Source: Phytopythium helicoides (taxonomy: Eukaryota; Oomycota; Peronosporomycetes; Pythiales; Pythiaceae). From it: DNA of 64,000 nucleotides. The first letter of the stretch is position 1; each line of letters starts with the position of its first letter. The translations under genes and the position numbers were made by a program. The stretch covers positions 24,314 through 88,313 of the forward strand of contig JANFNE010000080.1 of assembly GCA_024867545.1 (NCBI GenBank), given 5' to 3'. The notes beneath the pieces were generated by a model. It ran no database searches. It saw nothing but the letters and a program-made list of their open reading frames with translations, and had not been told where the DNA came from. Positions 54,579 to 62,492 of the stretch are shown here, one piece after another.

Positions 54579-55316
54579 ATGTATAAGGAACTTCAAGTTT
54601 CAAAAGATATTCCTGAGTCAAGACTCAAGAGAGCTTTCAAGAATGGAACGCTTACACTCACAGCAGCTGAACTCAAAGGAAGTGGAGCAACTTTACATTT
54701 GCATCCGGAAAGCTATGCTAAAGCTCTCAAAGCGCGTAAAGCGAATAAAGGAACACGACTTACCATTACTAAAAAGGAAATTGGATATCCTTTCAAGCAT
54801 ATGCAAGGAGGCGGGACGTATGGTGGTAGTATTTGGGGAAAGATCTGGGGTGGTATCAAGAAAGCTTTTAAATGGGCTAAAGATTCAGGAGTATTAAGTA
54901 AAGTTGCAGATGCAGCAGTTGCACCATTAACCGCTTATACTGGAAATCCTCAAGCAGTAATGGCAGCACGATCAGGACTTAAAACACTAACTGGAGTAGG
55001 TGTTGATTACAGTTCTGAAGAAGAAAAAGGAGGACGTATTAGCTTAGCGGAAGTAAAGAAACGTGGCAAACAAGCACTCAAATACATGAAAGATAAGGGT
55101 ATCATCACGGACATTGTAAATAAAGGAGAAGACTATCTTCTTTCTAAGGCTGAGAATGATAGCCAACGTGAATTAATCAAATATACACGAAAAGGAATCA
55201 AAAATAAATTCGGTGTTGGTATGGCAATCAAAGGAACATCTCAAGCTAAAGAACGCATGAGTTTAGTCAGAGCAGCTAAGAGTAAGAAGAAGGCTGGTGG
55301 AAGCTTCATGCTTTGA
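54579..55316 (+). CDS. Candidate PLV virion core / membrane-active protein
   Basis: 245 residues, strongly basic. The first ~75 residues resemble a small domain seen at the start of some NCLDV/PLV proteins (LTLTAAELKGSG, then LTITKKEIG). Then GGGTYGGSIWGKIWGGIKKA forms a Gly-led amphipathic helix, followed by a hydrophobic helical stretch (SKVADAAVAPLTAYTG). The C-terminus is Lys/Arg-rich (AKSKKKAGGSFML). Layout is like adenovirus pVI/pX-type proteins: amphipathic lytic helix plus basic DNA-binding tail. Gly-Gly-x sites near residue 77 could be cleaved by the neighbouring protease. AATATAGATA lies 30 bases upstream of the ATG. Assignment is by layout and position, not by firm homology. Confidence 0.55.
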   Translation: MYKELQVSKDIPESRLKRAFKNGTLTLTAAELKGSGATLHLHPESYAKALKARKANKGTRLTITKKEIGYPFKHMQGGGTYGGSIWGKIWGGIKKAFKWAKDSGVLSKVADAAVAPLTAYTGNPQAVMAARSGLKTLTGVGVDYSSEEEKGGRISLAEVKKRGKQALKYMKDKGIITDIVNKGEDYLLSKAENDSQRELIKYTRKGIKNKFGVGMAIKGTSQAKERMSLVRAAKSKKKAGGSFML

Positions 55317-55331
55317 GAAAAAAAATAACAT

Positions 55332-55346
55332 GAAACCTTTGGTTTC
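55332..55346. terminator. Hairpin between convergent PLV genes (copy 1)
   Basis: GAAACC-TTT-GGTTTC, a perfect 6-bp stem with a 3-nt loop. It directly abuts the TAG stop of the minus-strand penton gene and lies 16 bases after the stop of the plus-strand gene at 54579-55316. The same 15-mer recurs at 59380-59394 in the same relation to a minus-strand TAG stop. A role in transcript 3'-end formation is inferred. Confidence 0.55.
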
Positions 55347-56212
55347 TAACCTCTTTTTTTGCGTATCAAAAGCATAATAGATACACTCTTATCGCGGAAT
55401 TTAACGGGTTTGTCATCCTGATCAAACATCTGTATCGTGATACTACTTCGTGCGCCATCATGTGTATCCATCCATGCATACTGGCTGGGTTGGAACGTTA
55501 TTATTTTACCCGTTTCAGAAGGTCTGGGGAAAGAAGTTAGGATATTTCCCGCAGGATCAAAAATATTCTTAACTAAATCACATCGTAGAACATATGACGA
55601 AGTTGGATGAATCTCAGGTGTAATATTGCTTAGAGTTGATACAGCAGATGTAGAAGATGTAGCAGGGTATGTTCCTGTAGAGAAACCGATAACTTTACCA
55701 AACTCAGCATTATTGACAATTAAACGAGGAACGCGTGTTGTTGTAGGCAATCCTGATCCACCCGCACTATAGAGACCCGTTGCAGGTCTGGTATAACCTG
55801 TAGGAAGAGAAGTAGGTGTTGCTGAGCAATCCAACTGAGCAGCATAATAAGTTGAATTAGCTGTTATTTGGATATAGAAAACGTTATTGCCTGTAGAGTC
55901 AATTAGATATGCTCCCGCGTTGACTAAAGCGTTTTGAATATTACGATTTATATCGGTATATTGATAGGTTCCGTCAGCTAAAGTTATATTGATTGTTGAT
56001 GTAGTAGTAGCTGTAGGAACTTCAATTGAAAAAGTGTTATTTGCATATTGACCTGCATTAATATTGTATTGAGAGTTATAGAGATTAATAGTTTCAACCG
56101 CAATCTCCATATCTTTGAAATTTACACTTGAACCAACGAAATCATGTTTCCATGTGTTATTGAATCCATTCTCAACTAATTTACTTCTATCTATCTTGAT
56201 TAGAGAAGACAT
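55346..56212 (-). CDS. PLV minor capsid (penton-like) protein
   Basis: 288 residues, intact, ATG 56212. It is beta-rich with the sequence character of single jelly-roll penton proteins from PLVs and virophages: SIEVPTATTTSTINITLADG followed by YTDINRNIQNALV, LIVNNAEFGKVIGFSTGTYP, and a conserved-looking end VKFRDKSVSIMLLIRKK. The product would form pentamers at the capsid vertices and hold the fibre. It is transcribed with the ATPase gene on the same strand (56-base gap) and converges on the basic virion protein gene. The TAG stop overlaps the GAAACC-TTT-GGTTTC hairpin. Confidence 0.8.
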   Translation of the reverse strand: MSSLIKIDRSKLVENGFNNTWKHDFVGSSVNFKDMEIAVETINLYNSQYNINAGQYANNTFSIEVPTATTTSTINITLADGTYQYTDINRNIQNALVNAGAYLIDSTGNNVFYIQITANSTYYAAQLDCSATPTSLPTGYTRPATGLYSAGGSGLPTTTRVPRLIVNNAEFGKVIGFSTGTYPATSSTSAVSTLSNITPEIHPTSSYVLRCDLVKNIFDPAGNILTSFPRPSETGKIITFQPSQYAWMDTHDGARSSITIQMFDQDDKPVKFRDKSVSIMLLIRKKRG

Positions 56213-56268
56213 TTTGAATTCAGAGAATTCCTGACAGATTCGTTGTCTTTTGATTTATATTTATGTAA

Positions 56269-56947
56269 TCAAAGTTCATCAGGATTTACAACTTTATTAA
56301 AATTATAACGTAGCTCTGATTTTACTGAATCAACGAATAAGAACTGACCCTTGCCATGTGAAGTAGCTTTATTGTAAGCAATCATTAATTTTTGTTCATC
56401 AACATCCCTTATATTGAAATCAGTTGCAACTAACTTAAGATCACGCTTAGAGTTAGCTCTAAGAATACATAGATACTCTGTATTCAAACGAATCATTTTG
56501 AAAGTATCAAAATAACTATGAACTATCATTATAGTTGATAAGAGATGATGGCGACCTCTTGTAAAGTAATGTGAGATAACATTCTTCTGTAGTAACCGAT
56601 CATTTGAATAATCATCAATCAATACTAACTCGGGCTTCTTCATAGGTGTTGCACGAATCTTATCAACATTTGGAATGTCAGGATGGAATGTAATGAATCC
56701 TTCTAACTTATCCTTTAGGAAATTGAAGATTGGTTGATCCGGATTTCTTGCAATTATATGCAAATGACTGAAAACATGAGGAGAGTGCTTGAGAATATAC
56801 ATAAATAAGTTTGTCTTGCCCGAATATGAAGGTCCTAATATCAGCATTCTAAAAAGACTCTTGATATCTAAATCGTGAATATCCCCTACATTACTCTTAC
56901 GATACTTCTTTAGGAATTTCGTTATCAAAGTTAGGTATAGTAGCCAT
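56269..56947 (-). CDS. A32-like genome-packaging ATPase
   Basis: At least 219 residues. Walker A is GPSYSGKTN (residues about 33-41), Walker B is LVLIDDYSND, and the arginine-containing GRHHLLSTIMIVHSYFDTF segment carries the sensor/hydrophobic strand typical of FtsK/HerA-superfamily packaging ATPases. PLV, virophage and NCLDV homologues pump DNA into the capsid. The frame starts at a TTG (56928). An ATG at 56947 in the neighbouring frame begins plausible text, so the real start is probably 56947 with a single-base indel before codon 20. The nearby upstream region is AT-rich (TTATATAAATAC). Confidence 0.85.
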
Positions 56948-56996
56948 CTTTGATTAGCTAAATTATCGCTTGTATTTATATAATTACAATTAAAAG

Positions 56997-58807
56997 ATGT
57001 CAGGTTTTAGTTATCCAAAACCTATATTTAATAGCGATATTTATAATCCTCTGTTTTACCTCTCATTGGATCCATCTGGCTTTTTAACATTAGATTATGC
57101 GAAACACTCTATATCTACCTAAGAATGATTATCGCTTATCATATATAAGCGGTATAACAGGTTGGGGTTGCCCAATCTGGCATAGCTTTAGTTCCTGATA
57201 CTTCTTTGAATATAAGTGGTATTAATGCCTTATCATGTGCTTCTTTATCAATAGGAGGAAGTTTAGTTAATCTAACTTCTCTGAGTTATCTAAACGGTAT
57301 CACGATAGGTTCAGCATCAGCGAGTAAAGCTTTAGTTTTAGATGCGAGTCTTAATATATCAGGCATCAATTCGCTATCAGCAACTACTTTGTCTGGAACT
57401 TTATCAACAGGAATACAAAGTAATATTACTCAAGTAGGAACGCTCTCATCTTTAAATGTAAGCGGAAGTATCTCTGGCGGAAGTTCATTGAGTATTACAA
57501 GTGGGATAACATGTAGTTCGCTATCAGCAACTACACTATCAGGAACGCTATCAACAGGAATACAAAGTAATATTACTCAAGTAGGAACATTAACTGGTTT
57601 AACAGTATCCGGAACCTTAAATGCTACTACTATTCAACAAGGAGGAACAACATATGACATATCGCGGTTGAGCGCAACTGCCGGAACAGCTACAGCGAGT
57701 AAAGCTCTCATTGTAGATGCTTCTAAGAATATAACTGGCATAAACTCATTAACTACCTCTACATTGAATGCAAGTGGAATAACTTCAACCGGAATTAATA
57801 CATTAGCTAATTTTGTAGTTTCAGGCGGTGGAGGTGTTATAAACGGAGGATTATCTATAAATGATTCCGGAATTAGCATGTTATCAGGAGATTTTAATTT
57901 ACCTCAAACTAATGCAATTCAGTTCTGTAGATCAGTAGGAACAGTAGATCTTAATTCATCAATTTATTGCAATGGAATTATCGGTCTAGTGCTATCAGCT
58001 TCAAGAGGAAGCGGAAACATACAATACCGAACTAATAGATATGGCACTAGCAATACTCTGCCTGCTCACTGTTTTACAGATGGCACGGTGAGTAGCATAG
58101 ACCGAGCTATATTGAATTTGTATTACAACAAAACATGTCAAATAGGCGGTATTCAGCCTACCACAACAGCTCTGGACGCATATTGGGGCTTAGCTGTAAT
58201 ACAAAGTGGCATTCAGGCTCATGGTTACTACAGCACAAGTGATAGTGTTGGTTCAGCCTTTATTAAACCCAAATATGTATGGAGATTACAGAATGGATCT
58301 CAGGGAACCGATGGAGTTTCACAAGGAGGTATAGGCCCGCACGATACTACAGGCAACCGAACTCGCATAGGACTTTGTCAAGTTCTCTCAACCGCTGACG
58401 CCAATAACAATATGTTTTCATGGGATTCGGGGGGAGGGGGCCTCTCGTGCTACTCAGCGGGTTGGAGCACAACTAGTGATCTAAGGCTAAAGACAGACAT
58501 TCTAGCTGTTGAATATTCTATTGAAACGATTATGCAACTAAATCCAGTTAGATACGTTCTAAAGAGTCAGCCCGAAGAAGGTTATAATTTAGGATTGATT
58601 GCACAAGAAGTATTACATATTGTTCCAGAGTGTGTGAAAGTCTCAGGCGATGAAAATGATAGAGAAGATAGCCCTGTTATGATGAGTATTGAATATTCAA
58701 ATTTAATACCGGTATTAGTAAATGCAATTCAGCAGCTTAATCAAAAAGTAGAACAACAACAGCGAATTATTAATGAACTTTCTAATAAGATATTCAATAC
58801 TATATAA
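56997..58807 (+). pseudogene. Virion fibre with S74 chaperone domain; 5' end frameshifted twice
   Basis: The open part (533 residues) has a repetitive beta-helix shaft (LSATTLSGTLSTGIQSNI occurs twice; 57376-57445 and 57520-57590 are near-identical DNA). It ends in an intramolecular chaperone/auto-protease S74 domain: TTSDLRLKTDI with the Ser-Lys pair, GLIAQEVLHIVPE, then a C-terminal coiled coil (VNAIQQLNQKVEQQQ). Such domains trimerise phage and algal-virus fibres and then cleave themselves off. The first codon of the long frame is TTG. The natural start appears to be ATG 56997, but the first ~70 codons are spread over three frames, with breaks near 57105-57125 and 57155-57165. Either the gene is dead or the assembly has two indels here. 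Role: host attachment. Confidence 0.75.
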
Positions 58808-58817
58808 GATACCAAAG

Positions 58818-59108
58818 ATGGATATCATAGATACTTTCTATAATAAGCAAGGAGAGCCTATCCAAGTTGTTGATATACGTAAATCAACGCGAAATGGTAA
58901 AAAATATATGGCTTACGTTATTTTCAATGGCAAACGTAGATTGTATCACTTTGGAGCATTAGATTATCAACATTACAAAGATCAAACGCCATTAAAACTT
59001 TACAGTTATCTAGATCATAACAACAAACAACGTAGAGAGTTATATCTAAAAAGACATGTTCATGATAATGGAGTTTCAGGAATATTAGCTAGAGAATATC
59101 TTTGGTAA
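58818..59108 (+). CDS. DUF5754-like small PLV protein
   Basis: 96 residues from ATG 58818, with TATATAAGATA at 58801-58811; a longer frame from 58773 overlaps the fibre gene and is less likely. The segment LYHFGALDYQHYKDQTPLK followed by NNKQRRELYLKRHVHDNGVS resembles the small family with an FGxxxYxDxT...KR..Y..RH pattern found in PLVs, virophages, phycodnaviruses and iridoviruses (I recall it as DUF5754). Function is unknown. Its persistence across these viruses suggests a virion or host-takeover role. Confidence 0.7.
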   Translation: MDIIDTFYNKQGEPIQVVDIRKSTRNGKKYMAYVIFNGKRRLYHFGALDYQHYKDQTPLKLYSYLDHNNKQRRELYLKRHVHDNGVSGILAREYLW

Positions 59109-59123
59109 GGTATAGTTAAAACG

Positions 59124-59342
59124 ATGGGTTGCAAACCAAGCAAGTTAAATTCAAATCTAAGACCTGTTAATCCTGAACAAGTTATAGGTTCTACCGTTCT
59201 TCAAGCTGATCAAATTTGCGTTTTAGGTTCATCAATATTCCTTCCTATTACTGAAAATGGTGATTCAGCGATTATAGAGATAGAAATCAATGATAAAAAA
59301 TGCGAGTGTATCGCGGATACAAGAATACATTATCAAGGATAG
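59124..59342 (+). CDS. Small PLV protein with N-myristoylation motif
   Basis: 72 residues beginning MGCKPSKLN. This fits the MGxxxS/T consensus for N-myristoylation with an adjacent Cys for palmitoylation, so the protein would be membrane-anchored in the host cell. It starts 15 bases after the previous gene, with TATAGTTA at 59111-59118. The remainder (QVIGSTVLQADQICVLGSS) is beta-like with no recognised domain. Function unknown. Confidence 0.6.
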   Translation: MGCKPSKLNSNLRPVNPEQVIGSTVLQADQICVLGSSIFLPITENGDSAIIEIEINDKKCECIADTRIHYQG

Positions 59343-59379
59343 GTTTAAGCGATTAATTAATTGACATCAGAGATGTCCT

Positions 59380-59394
59380 GAAACCTTTGGTTTC
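59380..59394. terminator. Hairpin after PLV genes (copy 2)
   Basis: Second copy of GAAACC-TTT-GGTTTC. It abuts the TAG stop (minus strand, 59396-59394) of the decayed gene to its right and lies 37 bases after the stop of the plus-strand gene at 59124-59342, the same convergent layout as at 55332-55346. Confidence 0.55.
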
Positions 59395-59676
59395 TAAAGA
59401 GCAAACGTTGATGGTTGCTTCTTTTTTTTCAATCCAGTAGGAATATATTTCGCTTTCTTACTGATCCAGACCTGATCCACCAGTTTGTGTAGCTACTTCT
59501 ACTTAGGATCAGTATTCGGTATTTTTGTTTCAGCAAACGCAGGGCAGAGAATCAGCCTTAGTCTCTTTAACTATTATATTCTTCATCGCTTTCTTAAGTT
59601 CATCAAGATTCTTAGCAGCCTCCGAGTTATACGACCCATCTATTTTAGATATGAAAATGGGGTTAAGGTAAATCAT
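59394..59676 (-). pseudogene. Small decayed PLV gene
   Basis: From ATG 59676 the minus strand encodes a helical start (EAAKNLDELKKAMKNIIVKE), then continues in other frames (AETKIPNTDPK, EVATQTGGSGLDQ) and ends in a basic tail (KYIPTGLKKKKQPSTFAL) at TAG 59394. At least three single-base shifts are needed to read it through. No family recognised. It is one of several broken genes in the right half of the element. Confidence 0.5.
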
Positions 59677-59685
59677 CGTAGTTAT

Positions 59686-61253
59686 TTATATTAAATGGTT
59701 TAGAGTATCTTTGAATTCTTTTGTTGAAATTAATTGATTAGCATACATATCAATGAGAACGGGCTTCAATTGAGTTAAGATTGACGGGTTATTATTACCA
59801 AGCATGATTTCTCCTTTAAGCTTCTCATATTCAGCGGTTAGTTGTTTTAACGGATCTGATAACTCATCCTTAAATGCATTCTGAATATGAGTATGTTTGA
59901 GAATTTCCTTAATTAAGCGTTTATCTACAATAGAAAGCTTATCGTATTGATCCTGACTAAGCTTACCATCATAAATTAATTCTTTAAGCATATATTTTAC
60001 AGAATTACTAATCTCTCTCTTACACCCTAATCGTCTACACGGATATACAATGTTAAGAACGTTCTTATCAAGATCAGGATACGAATGAACTTAGATCCAA
60101 GTTGTTGATATATGTAAGCTGAAGCGATTCCGGTGCCCTGAATATCATTCAAATTATAATATTTAGTTCTTCGCTCTACATGTTGATAAACACCCTTACC
60201 GGCACCTTTTAATCCTTTTCCTTTAAGATGTGAATTTAGACCTTTACCTTCATAATGTTTAGAGACTATGTTGTATAGCTTTTGTTGAGCTCTTAGATTT
60301 TCTTTAGCTGATACAACTGCTGCTTCAGATCTCTTTGATTTCTTTAATGCAAATAACGCTTCAGCCTGTTTCAACATGTATTTTGCTTTTTGAACGTTAT
60401 CCTCTGCTTCTGATATATCAATTCTTTTAAGTAATCCGGTTTCATCAGCATTCTGATATGGTTTAGCGAATGCAACACCTAATTCACCATTCTCTTTAAG
60501 TAGTTTCTCAAATGTAGTAATAATTAGTCTTATTTGACTTTGTGTTTCTCCATCTAATCCCATACTATCAGAATTCGTAAGTGTTTCACGTAAGTCATCA
60601 ATACCTCCAACGAGATCTTCAAATGTTGCATACCAATTAACTGATTTTTGAATTTCTAAATTCTTAATAGACTCAGTTTATGCCACTCCCATTGTTTCTT
60701 TTTTTATTATATGAATCCTGATAGATATTGATGTATGACGAACCTTCAGGTGTCCCAAATTTTTTCTTTCTATCAACCCCAATGTTTTTAGCTCCATTCA
60801 TTGTAGGATGAAGAGTAAAAGGTAGTTCTAATCCGTATTCCGTTAGTCTCTTAATATAATCTTTAATAAGTTCCTTTGCTTCTATCTGACTCATTGATTG
60901 ATTTCGTGGTAGATCTCTAATATCCATACCGGTTTGAACACCATCAACAGGTGGTTGAAGATCCTTCCAAAAGCTTTTCATCTCTTTATTAGCTTTTAAA
61001 GTTGGATAACCTTCACTATTAGTAAATTGTTGAATGAATTTCGTTAAAGTATCATTCCAATCAACAGCATCTTTAATAGTTGGTTTAGGAGCTTTAGTAA
61101 TGTTATCAACAACCATGAGATTCGTTCCATCTTGATTGAATCTGATTGAATAACTTTTAGCTGATTTACCAATATTAAACTTAAACCCATCATACATTGT
61201 AGGGTAAAGGATAAAGTTCTTAGGTAGAACATCCTTATACTCTCTAAGTAGTT
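59686..61253 (-). pseudogene. Conserved PLV protein, frameshifted and cut by telomeric repeat
   Basis: Three minus-strand frames (61253-60673, about 60670-60030, then 59991-59686 and just upstream) form one gene of about 520 residues broken by two single-base shifts, near 60670 and 60090. The C-terminus (LTAEYEKLKGEIMLGNNNPS) matches the KLxGEYxxGNDNP-type tail I associate with a conserved uncharacterised PLV/virophage protein. Mid-protein text is helical and Lys-rich with a Gly-Lys run (HLKGKGLKGAGKGVYQH). At its 5' end the frame is open up to 61253, reading ELLREYKDVLPKNFI with no ATG in that frame before the telomeric repeat at 61256. The N-terminus is therefore lost. Function unknown. Confidence 0.6.
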
Positions 61254-61255
61254 CC

Positions 61256-61279
61256 TAGGGTTTAGGGTTTAGGGTTTAG
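61256..61279 (+). repeat. Interstitial telomeric repeat at PLV break
   Basis: About 3.4 copies of TTTAGGG in the same orientation as the terminal telomere. It replaces the 5' part of the viral gene on its left, so it marks a break point. Confidence 0.9.
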
Positions 61280-62144
61280 AAGCTGTCCTGAAAAAAAGTG
61301 CCCAGCAAGGTATACTTTTGATTATGTGGGATCTTAGATGACATATTGGGATGGATGAAACCAACTTTTTTTTTGTCTGTCGTCGACCTACTTTTTGAGC
61401 TACGGTCGAAAAACTGTCACAATTTATACGATTTTGAAAGTCACCAGGAAGACCTATATTTGTGATATGATATGATTAGGATATTGTATTTGAAGCATTT
61501 ATTTTGTCGGTCGAAGAATTTCTGTGGAGGACTTCAAAAGTTATAAGCGTCTGAAGTTGTCGCTTGGAGGTGATCAATACGGGCTATTTCTCAGTCTTTA
61601 AAACGTTTGGGGGTGCACTTTTTTTACTCAAACACTTTTATTGGATTGATATAATATTAGTGACGTACTTAAGTCGCTTCTATGTCCCATAATAGAAGCG
61701 GTATTAAACGATCACTGGATCCCCACACACCCTTCATGCCTTATATACAGTTTTCAAGATGTTTGAGATCGACAAAACATTTTTTTTCATAATCCCCATA
61801 GTCGATATAGTAGGGGTAGGAAAGATAGTAATTACCTTTGGGACCATAGAAAGTCCAGGAAATAAAATCATACGCCTGTGGAACGTTCTTACAGGCAATC
61901 AGTATTCTATTCATACCAGACTATTGATACTTGATTACAGCGATGCCAATGGAACATTGGAATGGTCCATAGACATATACGGCATTACCACCCTATAGAC
62001 CACATACAACTAACGAAAATGACAATCACAATCACAAATACTAAGGCCTTCGATTTATCACCATAGCTTGACAACAGTAGATGGGAGCGGAGTATTTTTG
62101 ACGTTTATACAAAGGAAAAAATACGTGAATAGAGGTGTGCAGGA
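61280..62144. other. Subtelomeric DNA, no gene
   Basis: Moderately AT-rich, without a convincing gene; the open frame at 61759-61998 has no family signature. It contains CGTTTGGGGG at 61604, the partner of a nearly identical sequence at the left edge of the viral element. Confidence 0.5.
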
Positions 62145-62163
62145 TAGGGTTTAGGGTTTAGGG
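62145..62163 (+). repeat. Interstitial telomeric repeat
   Basis: About 2.7 copies of TTTAGGG, directly followed by TCCCTAAACAG and then the first nested hairpin. Confidence 0.88.
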
Positions 62164-62178
62164 TCCCTAAACAGTATA

Positions 62179-62298
62179 TGACATTGGGCAATTATACTTG
62201 AAATTTGTATCCAAACCCTAATGACATTGGGCAACCCTCCTCGGACCCAATGTCATATAGATTTTAATACAAATTTCAAGTATAATTGCCCAATGTCA
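62179..62298. repeat. Nested hairpin module 1
   Basis: Arms 62179-62231 and 62246-62298 are inverted repeats: a perfect outer 32-bp stem, an 11-nt mismatched middle and a perfect inner 10-bp stem, with a 14-nt loop CAACCCTCCTCGGA. Each arm begins and ends with the same word, TGACATTGGG, so it is repeated four times in alternating orientation. Confidence 0.93.
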
Positions 62299-62336
62299 TG
62301 CTGTCGCGCAGTGTCGTATAGATTTCAATACAAATT

Positions 62337-62353
62337 GGGTTTAGGGTTTAGGG
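62337..62353 (+). repeat. Interstitial telomeric repeat
   Basis: About 2.4 copies of TTTAGGG, followed by AACTTAAACAG and then the second nested hairpin, the same arrangement as at 62145. Confidence 0.88.
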
Positions 62354-62363
62354 AACTTAAACA

Positions 62364-62492
62364 GGGGAGGACAATGGCCCATTTCATACAAACTTCAAGA
62401 TAAAATGGGGAGGACAATGGCCATCCCTCCCCGGAGCCATTGTCCTCCCCTTTTATCTTGACTTTTGTATGAAATGAGCCATTGTCCTCCCC
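62364..62492. repeat. Nested hairpin module 2
   Basis: Arms 62364-62421 and 62436-62492 are nearly perfect inverted repeats of 57-58 bases with a 14-nt loop CATCCCTCCCCGGA. Each arm begins and ends with GGGGAGGACAATGGC, giving four copies in alternating orientation. The stem is unrelated to module 1, but the loop differs at only two positions. Confidence 0.93.

Larger units (their letters stand above)
50066..61256. mobile_element. Integrated polinton-like virus (PLV), right end truncated
   Basis: Base composition drops from GC-rich host DNA to about two-thirds A+T at about 50086 and stays there to the telomeric repeat at 61256. Within it lie the morphogenetic genes that define PLVs and virophage-like viruses: major capsid (52349-54088), penton-like protein (55346-56212), packaging ATPase (56269-56928) and maturation protease (54158-54532). 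A fibre and several small PLV-type proteins accompany them. Genes are tightly packed, intronless and on both strands. No DNA polymerase, primase-helicase or integrase is present, so perhaps half of a typical 20-30 kb genome is missing. The host is an oomycete. Confidence 0.9.

Noticed and set aside
61759..61998. 79-codon frame in the subtelomere, possible viral gene
   Set aside because: No TATATAG motif, no family similarity, and it lies beyond the telomeric scar.
62179..62492. Hairpins as a CRISPR array or as telomerase RNA
   Set aside because: There are only two modules with no direct-repeat/spacer plan, and no template-plus-pseudoknot arrangement is recognisable.
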